Source of the DNA: Aureitalea sp. L0-47
GTDB taxonomy: Bacteria > Bacteroidota > Bacteroidia > Flavobacteriales > Flavobacteriaceae
Direction of reading: 5' to 3'
NCBI RefSeq assembly: GCF_026126405.1
Contig: NZ_JAFMTQ010000011.1
Span: forward strand, 53,417 to 117,416
DNA length: 64,000 nt
The notes under the pieces were generated by a model that was not told where the DNA came from, made no database searches, and saw only the letters and a program-made list of their open reading frames with translations. Shown here in pieces: positions 18,184 through 26,517 of this stretch. The translations under genes were made by a program, and so were the position numbers. The stretch's first letter is position 1. Each line of letters opens with the position of its first letter.

Positions 18184-19155
18184 TTACCACTTATATAATG
18201 CTGAACCCCATGTCCAACCTGCTCCTACCGCAGCGAATAATACGAGGTCACCTTTGTTAAACTCATCATTTCGATGGTTTTCATCAAGTAGTATCGGAAT
18301 GGTTCCACCGGATGTATTAGCGTATCGATCCATATTGGTCTTCACCTTTTCGAAAGGCATTCCGATCTTCTGCGCAACCGCCTTTAGAATTCCTATACTC
18401 GGCTGGTGTGGTAAAAGGAATTTAATATCACCAATACTATAGTTGTTCTTCGCGAGGATCTTTTTAATTGATTTCGGGACAACATTTACCGCGGTCTTAA
18501 ATACCTCCTTCCCATTCATTTGAAAAAAGTGTTGATTCGATCGCAAAGTATCATCAGATGCAGGTTTTTCAGAACCACCCGCGGGTATTGTAAAATGATC
18601 CTTACCCGTTCCATCCGTATGAAGCAGAAAATCTACAAAGCCCTTATCCTCATCCGTTTCCGATAAAACAAGTGCTCCCGCTCCATCGCCGAAGAAAACA
18701 GAGTCCCTTCTGCTCCAGTCTGTAATCTTAGAAAAAGTGTCGGCTCCAATGATGAGTACGTTCTTGTACATACCTGATTTGATAAATTGAACCCCGGTAG
18801 ATATTGAAAAAAGGGCACCGGAACAAACGGCCGAAAGATCGAAAGCCACAGCATTGGTCGCTTTTAATTTTTCCTGAACAAAACAGGCACAAGAAGGTGC
18901 AGGACGATCGGGCGTGGCGGTAGCCACAATAATTAAATCAATATCCGATGGTTTCAGATTTGCATTCTTCAGTGCTTTCTTTGCTGCCATATAGGCCAGG
19001 TCACTGGTTGTCTCTCCATTTGCAATACGCCTTTCCTTGATACCAAGAGTATTGTAAATCCATTCATGGGATGAACCAACCGATTCAAAGAACTCATTCT
19101 TAACTACGTTCTTGGGTGTATAGGACCCTGTACCTTTTATAAAAGCATTTTTCAT
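18184..19155 (-). CDS. FabH-like 3-oxoacyl-ACP synthase III
   Basis: 323 residues with the complete KASIII triad: Cys111 in DLSAVCSGALFS, His250 in LLPHQPSIGIL and Asn280 in DRYANTSGGTIP. It condenses an acyl-CoA primer with malonyl-ACP, or acts on a related specialised substrate. It is the first gene of a two-gene operon with the FabI-like reductase. Housekeeping fabH normally sits next to plsX/rpmF, which are not here, so a secondary role is possible. An inverted repeat 106 bp upstream could be its operator. Confidence 0.82.
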   Translation of the reverse strand: MKNAFIKGTGSYTPKNVVKNEFFESVGSSHEWIYNTLGIKERRIANGETTSDLAYMAAKKALKNANLKPSDIDLIIVATATPDRPAPSCACFVQEKLKATNAVAFDLSAVCSGALFSISTGVQFIKSGMYKNVLIIGADTFSKITDWSRRDSVFFGDGAGALVLSETDEDKGFVDFLLHTDGTGKDHFTIPAGGSEKPASDDTLRSNQHFFQMNGKEVFKTAVNVVPKSIKKILAKNNYSIGDIKFLLPHQPSIGILKAVAQKIGMPFEKVKTNMDRYANTSGGTIPILLDENHRNDEFNKGDLVLFAAVGAGWTWGSALYKW

Positions 19156-19491
19156 AGTGAAATAATTAAGCTCTAAATGTGCAGATTTTATTGAAAGTGA
19201 AGAACATAATTTTCAATAAGTTGACTGAAATTAGCGAGTTGCGAAAAATTATGGGTCTTAATTATCAGATTGATAATATTGGACATATTAGAGGTATCGA
19301 AATTGAGAGATTCTTATTAAAAATTCTATGTATTCATCAATTTCAACCCAAAAATCAGATACATTTTGTCAATAATTTCTGTTAAAACGGAAGATAAACA
19401 CATAAAATGAGTGAAACTGATTAAAAAAGCGACACGATGGGTAAGGATAAAATACATCAGAACACCAGCTTGTCAAGAATTATTATCTGCT
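19156..19491. other. 336-bp intergenic region upstream of the fabH-fabI operon
   Basis: AT-rich, between the 3' end of the K+ channel gene and the fabH-like start. It should hold the fabH promoter, but no TAnnTTTG match was found on the minus strand. A plus-strand frame at 19179-19385 starts at GTG, is AT-driven in composition and resembles nothing recognised. The one clear structure is the inverted repeat at 19261-19277. Confidence 0.5.
19261..19277. promoter_or_regulatory. Perfect inverted repeat, possible operator of fabH-fabI
   Basis: ATTATCA-GAT-TGATAAT is a perfect 7-bp inverted repeat with a 3-bp centre, 106 bp upstream of the fabH-like ATG. Its size and symmetry suit a dimeric TetR- or FadR-like repressor. 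No regulator gene is adjacent. Confidence 0.4.
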
Positions 19492-20217
19492 TTACAATTC
19501 TTTTTCGTCACTGGATTTTTCACTGCGGTTCTTTATTGAAACCGACAAAGCCGATGCTACAATTCCTGCAGGAACTGTCACTATTCCGAGTCCAATGATC
19601 AGAATACAGAAAGTAAAGATCTTTCCCCCCATTGTAACCGGGTAGATATCTCCGTATCCAACGGTTGTAAGAGTTGCAATAGACCACCATAAGCTATGAA
19701 AGACGGAGGCAAATTTTTCCGGTTGTGCATCATGTTCGAAATAGTAGATGCCGAAAGCCGATAAGAATAACAGGATGAGTGTGATGATTATAAATAAAAT
19801 GATTTCTTCCCTTGCGGCCAAAGCTGCGTTTCGGAAGTGCATCATAGCCGTGTTGTAACGTGCAAGCTTCAGGATTCGGAAAACACGGAAGATCCTGAAG
19901 ATACGAACCGATCGTAGATCGACCCCAAAACTTAGATAGAATGGTAAAATGGCCAGCAGGTCGATAATCCCGTAGAAACTGAACACGTAACCCAGCGGTT
20001 TCTTTGCAAAAATCAGCCGCAGTATATATTCAATAGTAAAGATCACAACACAAACCACTTCGAAATACCACAGGTATTGCCTTGTTTGAGTATCCAGGTC
20101 AGGCAGGGTTTCAATGGAATAGGCAATTAAAGACAGGATAATAAGAACCTGTATGAAAATATCGAAGCGTCTACCGTTCCTACTATCAATATTGGTAATG
20201 GTTTGGCGAAGGTTCAT
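19492..20217 (-). CDS. Voltage-gated potassium channel subunit
   Basis: 241 residues with six predicted transmembrane helices. S4 carries regularly spaced arginines (RSVRIFRIFRVFRILKLAR), the voltage-sensor pattern. The selectivity filter TTVGYGD sits in TTLTTVGYGDIYPVT between S5 and S6. The short cytoplasmic tail (SIKNRSEKSSDEKEL) has no RCK or cyclic-nucleotide domain. As in other tetrameric Kv-like channels it would pass K+ across the inner membrane. It is transcribed alone. Confidence 0.92.
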   Translation of the reverse strand: MNLRQTITNIDSRNGRRFDIFIQVLIILSLIAYSIETLPDLDTQTRQYLWYFEVVCVVIFTIEYILRLIFAKKPLGYVFSFYGIIDLLAILPFYLSFGVDLRSVRIFRIFRVFRILKLARYNTAMMHFRNAALAAREEIILFIIITLILLFLSAFGIYYFEHDAQPEKFASVFHSLWWSIATLTTVGYGDIYPVTMGGKIFTFCILIIGLGIVTVPAGIVASALSVSIKNRSEKSSDEKEL

Positions 20218-20276
20218 TTGGCTGGCGTTTTAAGAATATAAACTTGGATCTTTTTAAGAGTGGAAGCAGAAACTTT

Positions 20277-21116
20277 CTACGGTAACCACTTCTTCTCGAA
20301 ATTTGGTTTTCGCTTTTCCAGGAAGGCATCACGACCTTCTTTAGCCTCGTCGGTCATATAAGCGAGTCGTGTGGCTTCGCCTGCAAATACCTGTTGTCCA
20401 ACCATTCCATCATCGGTTAGATTCATAGCGAATTTCAACATTTTGATTGAAATGGGTGATTTCGCCAAGATCTCCTGTGCCCATTCGAAGGCAGTGGCTT
20501 CCAGTTCATTATGAGGCACTACAGCATTTACCATTCCCATTTCAAATGCTTCCTGGGCACTGTAGTTCCTTCCGAGGAAGAATATTTCTCTTGCCTTCTT
20601 CTGCCCTACCATTTTTGCCAGGTAGGCACTTCCGTAGCCGCCATCGAAACTGGTTACGTCGGCATCGGTTTGTTTAAAGATGGCGTGTTCTTTACTCGCC
20701 AAGGTCATATCGCACACCACGTGTAAACTATGTCCGCCACCCACAGCCCAGCCTGGAACAACGGCTATAACTGCCTTCGGCATGAAGCGAATCAGTCTTT
20801 GTACTTCCAATATGTTCAATCGGTGGTACCCATCCTGACCTACATACCCCTGATGACCTCTCGCACTTTGGTCTCCACCACTGCAAAAGCTGTAAACACC
20901 GTCCTTAGGAGAAGGACCTTCGGCCGATAATAAAACTACACCTATACCAGTATCTTCTTGTGCGTCGTTAAAAGCGTCCAGCAATTCCGAAGTAGTATGC
21001 GGTCGGAATGCATTTCTTACTTCGGGGCGATTGAAAGCGATCCGTGCTACTCCATCGCATTTTTTATAGGTGATATCCGTATATTCCTTGGCCGTTTTCC
21101 AGTTCGGTGTGCTCAT
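20277..21116 (-). CDS. menB: 1,4-dihydroxy-2-naphthoyl-CoA synthase MenB
   Basis: A crotonase-fold enzyme that closes the naphthoquinone ring from O-succinylbenzoyl-CoA in menaquinone synthesis. 279 residues with CSGGDQSARG (oxyanion hole), VVPGWAVGGGHSLHVVCD and the MenB segment SFDGGYGSAYLAK. The stretch QTDADV has Asp at position 151, where bicarbonate-dependent enzymes such as E. coli MenB have Gly. This points to the bicarbonate-independent class. The ATG at 21116 is chosen because an upstream in-frame TTG lies inside the -7 promoter box. The other men genes sit 5 kb away. Confidence 0.94.
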   Translation of the reverse strand: MSTPNWKTAKEYTDITYKKCDGVARIAFNRPEVRNAFRPHTTSELLDAFNDAQEDTGIGVVLLSAEGPSPKDGVYSFCSGGDQSARGHQGYVGQDGYHRLNILEVQRLIRFMPKAVIAVVPGWAVGGGHSLHVVCDMTLASKEHAIFKQTDADVTSFDGGYGSAYLAKMVGQKKAREIFFLGRNYSAQEAFEMGMVNAVVPHNELEATAFEWAQEILAKSPISIKMLKFAMNLTDDGMVGQQVFAGEATRLAYMTDEAKEGRDAFLEKRKPNFEKKWLP

Positions 21117-21131
21117 ATTTTTTATTTTTAT

Positions 21132-21139
21132 CAAAGATA
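21132..21139 (-). promoter_or_regulatory. -7 promoter element of menB
   Basis: On the minus strand this reads TATCTTTG, an exact TAnnTTTG, 15 nt before the chosen menB ATG. It overlaps the alternative TTG start and so argues against that start. No TTG at a good -33 spacing. Confidence 0.5.
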
Positions 21140-21205
21140 AAACTAATTCTTTTCAAATCTCGTTCACAATAGAGACCTCAACCTTTCAGAAATAAAAACT
21201 CAGAC

Positions 21206-22324
21206 ATGAAAATCCTATACTTTTTTCTAGCAATATTAATTTCAACAACATTAGCTGCTCAGGATCCTTATAGCTTCAGCACAGTGATCGACCTCGAGAC
21301 TACTCCGGTTATCAGTCAGGGTAATACTGGAACCTGCTGGAGTTTTTCCAGTACCTCCTTCCTGGAATCGGAGATCATCCGCTTAACAGGTAAGCAAGTC
21401 GACTTATCAGAAATGTATACGGTACGAAATACCTATCCAAAAAAAGCCGAAAATTTTGTGATGCGACAGGGAAAGGCCCAATTCAGCGAAGGTGGACTCG
21501 CGCATGATGTGATGAATTCGGTACGGGATTACGGACTGGTTCCACAATCTGTCTATTCAGGGTTGTTCGAAGGGCAAGCAAGTCACAATCACGCCGAACT
21601 TGCTGCCATTCTCCGCAGCATGGTAGAGACTTATGTTGACAATCCCGGAAGAAAACTCAGTAAGAAATGGGACGATGCTATCGAAGCTGTCCTGGACGTG
21701 TACATGGGTGAAAATCCTTCAACATTTAACTACGAAGGCAAGCAATACACGCCAATGTCTTTCCTTGAAATGACAAAGATCGAACCCAATGATTATGTCA
21801 CTATCACTTCCTTTACTCATGCTCCCTTCTATTCTGAATTCATTCTGAATATTCCTGACAACTGGAGCTATGGCCGTATGTATAATGTACCGCTTGACGA
21901 AATTATTGAAAGCATCGATAATGCTCTTCAGAATGGTTTCACCGTTGAATTGGATTGTGATGTGAGCGAGCGGACCTTCTCCTCTAAGGATGGAGTTGCT
22001 ATCGTTCCGAAGGACCCTGAAAATACACTGAAAGCCCTAAGACACCTCTATCCCGAGATGAACATTAGCCAGGAGTATCGACAGGATGAGTTTGAGAATT
22101 TCACTACAACAGACGACCACCTCATGCATATTACAGGAATCTTGCGCGATCAGAATGGAACGAAATACTACAAGGTAAAGAACAGCTGGGGAACGGATGA
22201 ACGAAGAAATGCCAACGGAGGCTATGTATATTTCAGTGAGTCCTATATGCGACTAAAAGCCATCAGTATCATGATTCACAAGGATGCTGTACCAAGGGCA
22301 ACAGCCAAAAAGTTAAATTTCTAA
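21206..22324 (+). CDS. Secreted C1-family (bleomycin hydrolase/PepC-like) cysteine peptidase
   Basis: 372 residues with a signal peptide (MKILYFFLAILISTTLAAQ). The catalytic residues of clan CA family C1B are in order: Cys44 in GNTGTCWSFSS, His305 in DDHLMHITGI and Asn326 in VKNSWGT. The Gln of the oxyanion hole is in VISQGNTG. Cytoplasmic PepC/bleomycin hydrolase lacks a signal peptide, so this is an exported relative, a type common in Bacteroidota. It diverges from menB. A short secreted protein gene follows 47 nt later. Confidence 0.88.
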   Translation: MKILYFFLAILISTTLAAQDPYSFSTVIDLETTPVISQGNTGTCWSFSSTSFLESEIIRLTGKQVDLSEMYTVRNTYPKKAENFVMRQGKAQFSEGGLAHDVMNSVRDYGLVPQSVYSGLFEGQASHNHAELAAILRSMVETYVDNPGRKLSKKWDDAIEAVLDVYMGENPSTFNYEGKQYTPMSFLEMTKIEPNDYVTITSFTHAPFYSEFILNIPDNWSYGRMYNVPLDEIIESIDNALQNGFTVELDCDVSERTFSSKDGVAIVPKDPENTLKALRHLYPEMNISQEYRQDEFENFTTTDDHLMHITGILRDQNGTKYYKVKNSWGTDERRNANGGYVYFSESYMRLKAISIMIHKDAVPRATAKKLNF

Positions 22325-22355
22325 AAAATAAGTATCGCTTCGGAATCATTTTTGA

Positions 22356-22363
22356 TAGTTTTG
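22356..22363 (+). promoter_or_regulatory. -7 promoter element of the 22372 gene
   Basis: TAGTTTTG matches TAnnTTTG exactly and ends 8 nt before the ATG at 22372. It predicts a leader of only a few bases. Confidence 0.5.
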
Positions 22364-22371
22364 AAATCGTG

Positions 22372-22818
22372 ATGAAAGCAATTGTCTACATTCTATTGAT
22401 CTTCCCTCTATGGTTGATGGGTCAGAGCGACTTCGATACTCGTTATTATACGATCAGTGAAGAGTCCCTTCCCTCGGTTGAGGAATTATCAATCGTGAAC
22501 TTCGATCTGCCGCTGTCTCAAAAGAAAACCGATTTCAAAAGTTACTTCAATATCAAAGTTGATAACTACCGTTCGAACGTAGACATGGTGGGGGCCATCG
22601 AAGACCAAATGCAACCTTCACCATCCTTTGTTGATGTTGGTGAAATTCAGTCGGACTTTTACGGTTCTGGTGCCACTCCAAATTACCGCTCCGATGGAAA
22701 GACACGTGTAAAGAATACCGTATACCGTGAGATGAGAGGACTTACACTACTCGACCCATGCCCTCCATTCGGGGTTTGTGCACGCTGCGCTCCGTTTCGC
22801 GTTGGCAGAGGTTTTTAG
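22372..22818 (+). CDS. Small secreted protein with a Cys-containing C-terminus
   Basis: 148 residues from the ATG at 22372; a GTG one codon earlier is possible. The signal peptide is MKAIVYILLIFPLWLMGQ. No known domain was recognised. The C-terminal tail MRGLTLLDPCPPFGVCARC ends in a compact three-cysteine cluster and basic residues, which may bind metal or form a disulfide. The cluster looks conserved rather than random because it follows an ordered, polar body. It converges on the esterase gene with an 8-bp gap. Confidence 0.6.
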   Translation: MKAIVYILLIFPLWLMGQSDFDTRYYTISEESLPSVEELSIVNFDLPLSQKKTDFKSYFNIKVDNYRSNVDMVGAIEDQMQPSPSFVDVGEIQSDFYGSGATPNYRSDGKTRVKNTVYREMRGLTLLDPCPPFGVCARCAPFRVGRGF

Positions 22819-22826
22819 ACTTCCTT

Positions 22827-24551
22827 CTACTTATATCTCCAGCTGGAAAGGTCTGCACCTGGAGGTGCTGACTCCAGAATTCGTTTCATGATCTTAGGCA
22901 GGTACATGCTGTTGTATTGGAGTCTGGATAAATGATTAGGTAAATCCGGGTTCCCGTTCCAGCAATGTTCATCTCCGTCACCATATGTAACTTCCCCATC
23001 GTAATACGGATCCGTGGTGCTTTCCAGGAAATCTTCCATGAGATAGACCGCATTGTTGAGATAATAGTTGTCCATATCTCCACAGTAAATATGGATCTTT
23101 CCTCTCAGCTTCTCTCCCACCTTATCCCAGTCGCGCTCAAGTATGTATCGCAGATCGTAATTCTCCTTCCAGTAATTCGCCACGTCATGATCTATGTCGC
23201 CTGAATATTTATCCCAGATTCGTTGTGGATAACCGTCCTCTCCCTGAGGTGAGTAGGTTGCTTCCCAAATATCAAATTGCTGACCCGATCTTGATTTATC
23301 ACCCAGAACAAGCTCCAGGTGATTGTAATCCTTTATCGTAGTACTGATCTGACCCAGGTTATTCCGCCGCCCCGGAACTTCGATCTTTCGGTGTTCACTT
23401 TCATAGTAGTAGGCGTTCTTGTCTTCATAGATATTCGTTAGGCAATACGCACGGAAATCGATCGGGTCCGGACAAGCCGCAAAACAGCCGTTATATTCAT
23501 CAGGATATTTTACCTGTACAGCCAGGGATTCCCATCCACCCGTAGATCCACCGTAAAGGAATCGTGACCAACCTTCTCCTATACCCCTGAACTTCTCCTC
23601 AATAAAAGGAATGAGCTCGTAGGTAATGGCATCACCATAAGGACCTTGCGATGCTGAATTCACCGCGTAGCTATCGTCGTAATAAGGTGTTGGATGTTGG
23701 ATTTCAATAATAATAAACCGTGGAAACTCTTCACTGATCCATCGTTGATAGAAATTATACGCTTCCTGTTGCTGAATGATATTATACCCTTCAACACCAA
23801 ATCGCTCCGAATATACCGGCTCGGTATTTGGATCGGGAGGCGTAGTGCGCCAATCGCCGAAGTCGGACGGAAAATGTCCGTGAAAAATCATTAATGGATA
23901 TTTGGCTTCAGGATGTTCTTCGAATCCCTTCGGAAGTAAAACATGAGCGCCAAGGTACATATCTCTTCCCCAGAATTCGGATAGTTTTTCCGACCTCATC
24001 TTGACGTGCTTAACCCATTCGGTATCTTCCGGTTCTTCGATTGGTGGTATCACCTGGTCTATGGTAACGGACAGGTTGGACACCCCTTCCCTAAGATCTA
24101 ATTCAACCGGGATATTGTAGATATTTCCGGGGGATCGATTCCATTGCTGCCCCTCTCCATTGTCCATCGGTAGTTTTACAGTATGTCCTGTTGATAATTC
24201 GAAGGTTTCATAGACGTGCAACAAGGCCTGCACCTGATAGGCTCCATCGGGCACATCCCCAAGGCTTTCGAATGGATAGCCGAAATCTTCAGCTGTAAAA
24301 CTTACCACCTCACCGGGTGTCATCCCTTCTACAGTCTTTCCAAAGATGAGTTGCGTATTTAAACCACTATTGATCTGAAACCTGGGTTCTGCGTCTTCAT
24401 TCGAAGAAAGCATAAGGAGTAGTCTGCCATCAACCTCATTCATGTCGAGGCTTTCAGATAATTTCACTGAAATGGTCACCGAATCAGATCCGGAGGAATT
24501 ACAACTAATTATTAAAGCAGCGGTGAGAAGAAGTAGGATGAATCTTTTCAT
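22827..24551 (-). CDS. Lipoprotein with alpha/beta-hydrolase (putative esterase) domain
   Basis: 574 residues. A lipoprotein signal (MKRFILLLLTAALIISCNSS) predicts anchoring to the membrane. The first roughly 160 mature residues form a beta-rich domain of unknown type. From about residue 185 an esterase-like domain follows, with YPLMIFHGHFPSDFGDW and the nucleophile elbow YGGSTGGWES (G-x-S-x-G). The late HIYCGDMDNYYLNN and GDEHCWNG segments would supply the Asp and His. It resembles the enterochelin-esterase/D-family fold; the substrate is unknown. A TATTTTTA box lies about 21 nt before the ATG. Confidence 0.75.
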   Translation of the reverse strand: MKRFILLLLTAALIISCNSSGSDSVTISVKLSESLDMNEVDGRLLLMLSSNEDAEPRFQINSGLNTQLIFGKTVEGMTPGEVVSFTAEDFGYPFESLGDVPDGAYQVQALLHVYETFELSTGHTVKLPMDNGEGQQWNRSPGNIYNIPVELDLREGVSNLSVTIDQVIPPIEEPEDTEWVKHVKMRSEKLSEFWGRDMYLGAHVLLPKGFEEHPEAKYPLMIFHGHFPSDFGDWRTTPPDPNTEPVYSERFGVEGYNIIQQQEAYNFYQRWISEEFPRFIIIEIQHPTPYYDDSYAVNSASQGPYGDAITYELIPFIEEKFRGIGEGWSRFLYGGSTGGWESLAVQVKYPDEYNGCFAACPDPIDFRAYCLTNIYEDKNAYYYESEHRKIEVPGRRNNLGQISTTIKDYNHLELVLGDKSRSGQQFDIWEATYSPQGEDGYPQRIWDKYSGDIDHDVANYWKENYDLRYILERDWDKVGEKLRGKIHIYCGDMDNYYLNNAVYLMEDFLESTTDPYYDGEVTYGDGDEHCWNGNPDLPNHLSRLQYNSMYLPKIMKRILESAPPGADLSSWRYK

Positions 24552-24587
24552 GAGAAGAGTGTTGGTTTCTCATAAAAATACGAATTC

Positions 24588-25418
24588 TTAAATGATCCGT
24601 ATTCCGTCTTCTTCAATTGAGATAAGTTTCTTTTTGTACAAGCTGCCTATGGCCTTTTTGAAACTCTTTTTACTGATACCCAGTTCATCCTTTATCAATT
24701 CGGGGTCCGATTTATCATGTAACGGCATGAAACCGCCGGCTGCCTCTAACTCTTCCATCACATATTGTGCATTCGGCTCGATACTTTTATATCCGGGTGA
24801 TTGGAGAACCACATCCACTTTATTGTCATGACGAACCTTTTTCACATAGGCTTTCAATCGATCTCCACTGCGGATGTCTTCAAAAATATCTTCTAAATAG
24901 ATAAGCCCATTATGGATTCCGTTGATGATCACATTTGCCCCTTTTTCCGTTAGATGGGTTACCAGGATATCTATTTCGTCAAATTTTTTAACGGTCAGTT
25001 CGGTATTGTCGAGATAGCGTTTTGTTTTACTTGATCCAGTAAGCCTATTGGTCTTATCATCCAGGTACATGTACACTATATACCAATTGCCAACTTTCAT
25101 GGGCCTCGCCTGTTCTTTAAAGGGAACGAAAAGCTGTTTTTCAAGTCCCCATTCCATAAAGGCCCCGAACTTATTTACGTCACTACAACGCAAATAAGCA
25201 AACTGGTTTAACTGAATCTCCGGTTCGAGTGTAGTTGCGACCGGGCGTTCCTCGTGATCGAGATAAACAAAGGCATCAATGGAGTCACCAACTTCAAACG
25301 ATTCGGGTTTGTATTTATGAGGCAACAACACTTCATCACCTTCATCATTCCCGAGATAAAGTCCGGGCTCTGTTTCCCTGAGGATAGTAAGTTGTTGGAA
25401 TTGGCCAAGTTGTAACAT
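24588..25418 (-). CDS. CvfB-family S1 RNA-binding protein
   Basis: 276 residues matching the CvfB/YitL family: three S1-like OB domains followed by a small winged-helix domain. The start MLQLGQFQQLTILRET and the segment RCSDVNKFGAFMEWGLEKQ (second S1) are typical, as is the C-terminal ELGISKKSFKKAIGSLYKK winged helix. Family members bind RNA; in Staphylococcus CvfB affects virulence gene expression. The role here is unknown. The -7 box is only 5 nt before the ATG. Confidence 0.85.
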   Translation of the reverse strand: MLQLGQFQQLTILRETEPGLYLGNDEGDEVLLPHKYKPESFEVGDSIDAFVYLDHEERPVATTLEPEIQLNQFAYLRCSDVNKFGAFMEWGLEKQLFVPFKEQARPMKVGNWYIVYMYLDDKTNRLTGSSKTKRYLDNTELTVKKFDEIDILVTHLTEKGANVIINGIHNGLIYLEDIFEDIRSGDRLKAYVKKVRHDNKVDVVLQSPGYKSIEPNAQYVMEELEAAGGFMPLHDKSDPELIKDELGISKKSFKKAIGSLYKKKLISIEEDGIRII

Positions 25419-25423
25419 GGCTG

Positions 25424-25431
25424 CAAAGTTA
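25424..25431 (-). promoter_or_regulatory. -7 promoter element of cvfB, 5 nt before the ATG
   Basis: On the minus strand TAACTTTG, then CAGCC, then ATG. The exact TAnnTTTG match with a 5-nt gap predicts a leaderless transcript. Confidence 0.55.
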
Positions 25432-25490
25432 GTTATTTAAGAACTCAAACGACACTTGTATTTTGGAATATATTGCTTAATTTCACGCGA

Positions 25491-25910
25491 ATGAATCTGA
25501 CCAATCCCCACAACCTCGCAGCATCGGCTCCACTTAATCATGTGCTGGAAACAGACCTTATTACCGTTTATTATTACGATAATATAGTTGTTGCTGAAGC
25601 CCGGGAAGGGGTTACGCTTTCATATAAAACCGGCTTTTCTATATTGGTAAAAGGCTTACGCCATATAAACATGAAGTCATTTGTTTATATTTCAAACAGG
25701 ATCAATTCCTATGCCCTCAACCCAAATGATTATGTCTATTTAGAGAAAATTCCCACACTAAAGGGTATCGGAATTGTCGCACCTACCGAAATTGGCAAGA
25801 ACAACGCAGAATTAGAACTTAAGTTCTTCAATAAGCCTATGGAGATCTTCGATTCAGTACCCGATGCATTTCATTGGGGAAAGGAAATTTTACATTCTCA
25901 AAAAGGCTAA
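25491..25910 (+). CDS. Unknown protein, paralogue of the 26080 gene (possible STAS/SpoIIAA-like fold)
   Basis: 139 residues from the ATG at 25491. No named family was recognised. The core segment VYISNRINSYALNPNDYVYLEKIP followed by LKGIGIV is nearly repeated in the next gene, so the two are tandem paralogues. Alternating beta-strands and helices, and the position of the YISNR segment, recall SpoIIAA/STAS-like proteins, but this is only an impression. There is no signal peptide or membrane segment, so it is cytoplasmic. A hairpin with TCATAC/GTATGA arms (26013-26033) lies between the two genes. Confidence 0.65.
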   Translation: MNLTNPHNLAASAPLNHVLETDLITVYYYDNIVVAEAREGVTLSYKTGFSILVKGLRHINMKSFVYISNRINSYALNPNDYVYLEKIPTLKGIGIVAPTEIGKNNAELELKFFNKPMEIFDSVPDAFHWGKEILHSQKG

Positions 25911-26079
25911 ATTCGTTCACTTTTCAGGAAATATCTTTAAACTAAACTTCTTGAGCTTTTGTAGCTCATCGAATTGTTTTTGTATTTCATCGAAAATTAC
26001 GGCTTGTCACCCTCATACGTTTTGCGAGTATGAAGTATTTTCCTACTTTCATAGAAATTAACAAAAAAAGCCCCCGCTT

Positions 26080-26517
26080 ATGTTATCAATTCTCCCCAAG
26101 AGTGAGCCTGTTATAGTTACTCCTTTATCTCAATCACCACGAAAGATTCTCGATACGGAATTAGGTAAAATTTTTATCTATGATAACCTGGTGATCATGG
26201 AAGGTAAATCAGAAGTTGTAATGACAATTAAAACGGGAATGTCTATTCTCTTAGATGTTGTGAAGGCGGTTGGCTTGAGACCCGTAGTTTACATCTCCAA
26301 CAGGGTAAATTCTTATGCGGTAGACCCAAATGACTATAAGTATCTTGAAATGATACCACATCTAAAGGGGATCGCCATAGTGTCGCATAATGACTATGGG
26401 TACCGAACAGCGAAGTTAGAAGAGAAATTCTTTCGTAAACCCTTTAAAGTTTTTAAGGATCTGGAGCAAGCAAAGCAATGGGCAGATTATGTGGTAAAGG
26501 GCCGGATTATCGTATAA
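26080..26517 (+). CDS. Unknown protein, tandem paralogue of the 25491 gene
   Basis: 145 residues. It shares with its upstream neighbour the order IYDNLVIMEGKSE, KTGMSIL, YISNRVNSYAVDPNDY, YLEMIP, LKGIAIV and the C-terminal EEKFFRKP. Overall similarity looks like about one third to one half of positions, which indicates an old duplication. The last 11 bases overlap the 3' end of menD, tail to tail. The function is unknown; a SpoIIAA/STAS-like fold is possible. Confidence 0.65.
   Translation: MLSILPKSEPVIVTPLSQSPRKILDTELGKIFIYDNLVIMEGKSEVVMTIKTGMSILLDVVKAVGLRPVVYISNRVNSYAVDPNDYKYLEMIPHLKGIAIVSHNDYGYRTAKLEEKFFRKPFKVFKDLEQAKQWADYVVKGRIIV

Noticed and set aside
19179..19385. 68-residue plus-strand frame between the K+ channel gene and fabH
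   Set aside because: GTG start, composition driven by AT-rich DNA, no recognisable pattern, and it runs through the operator-like inverted repeat.
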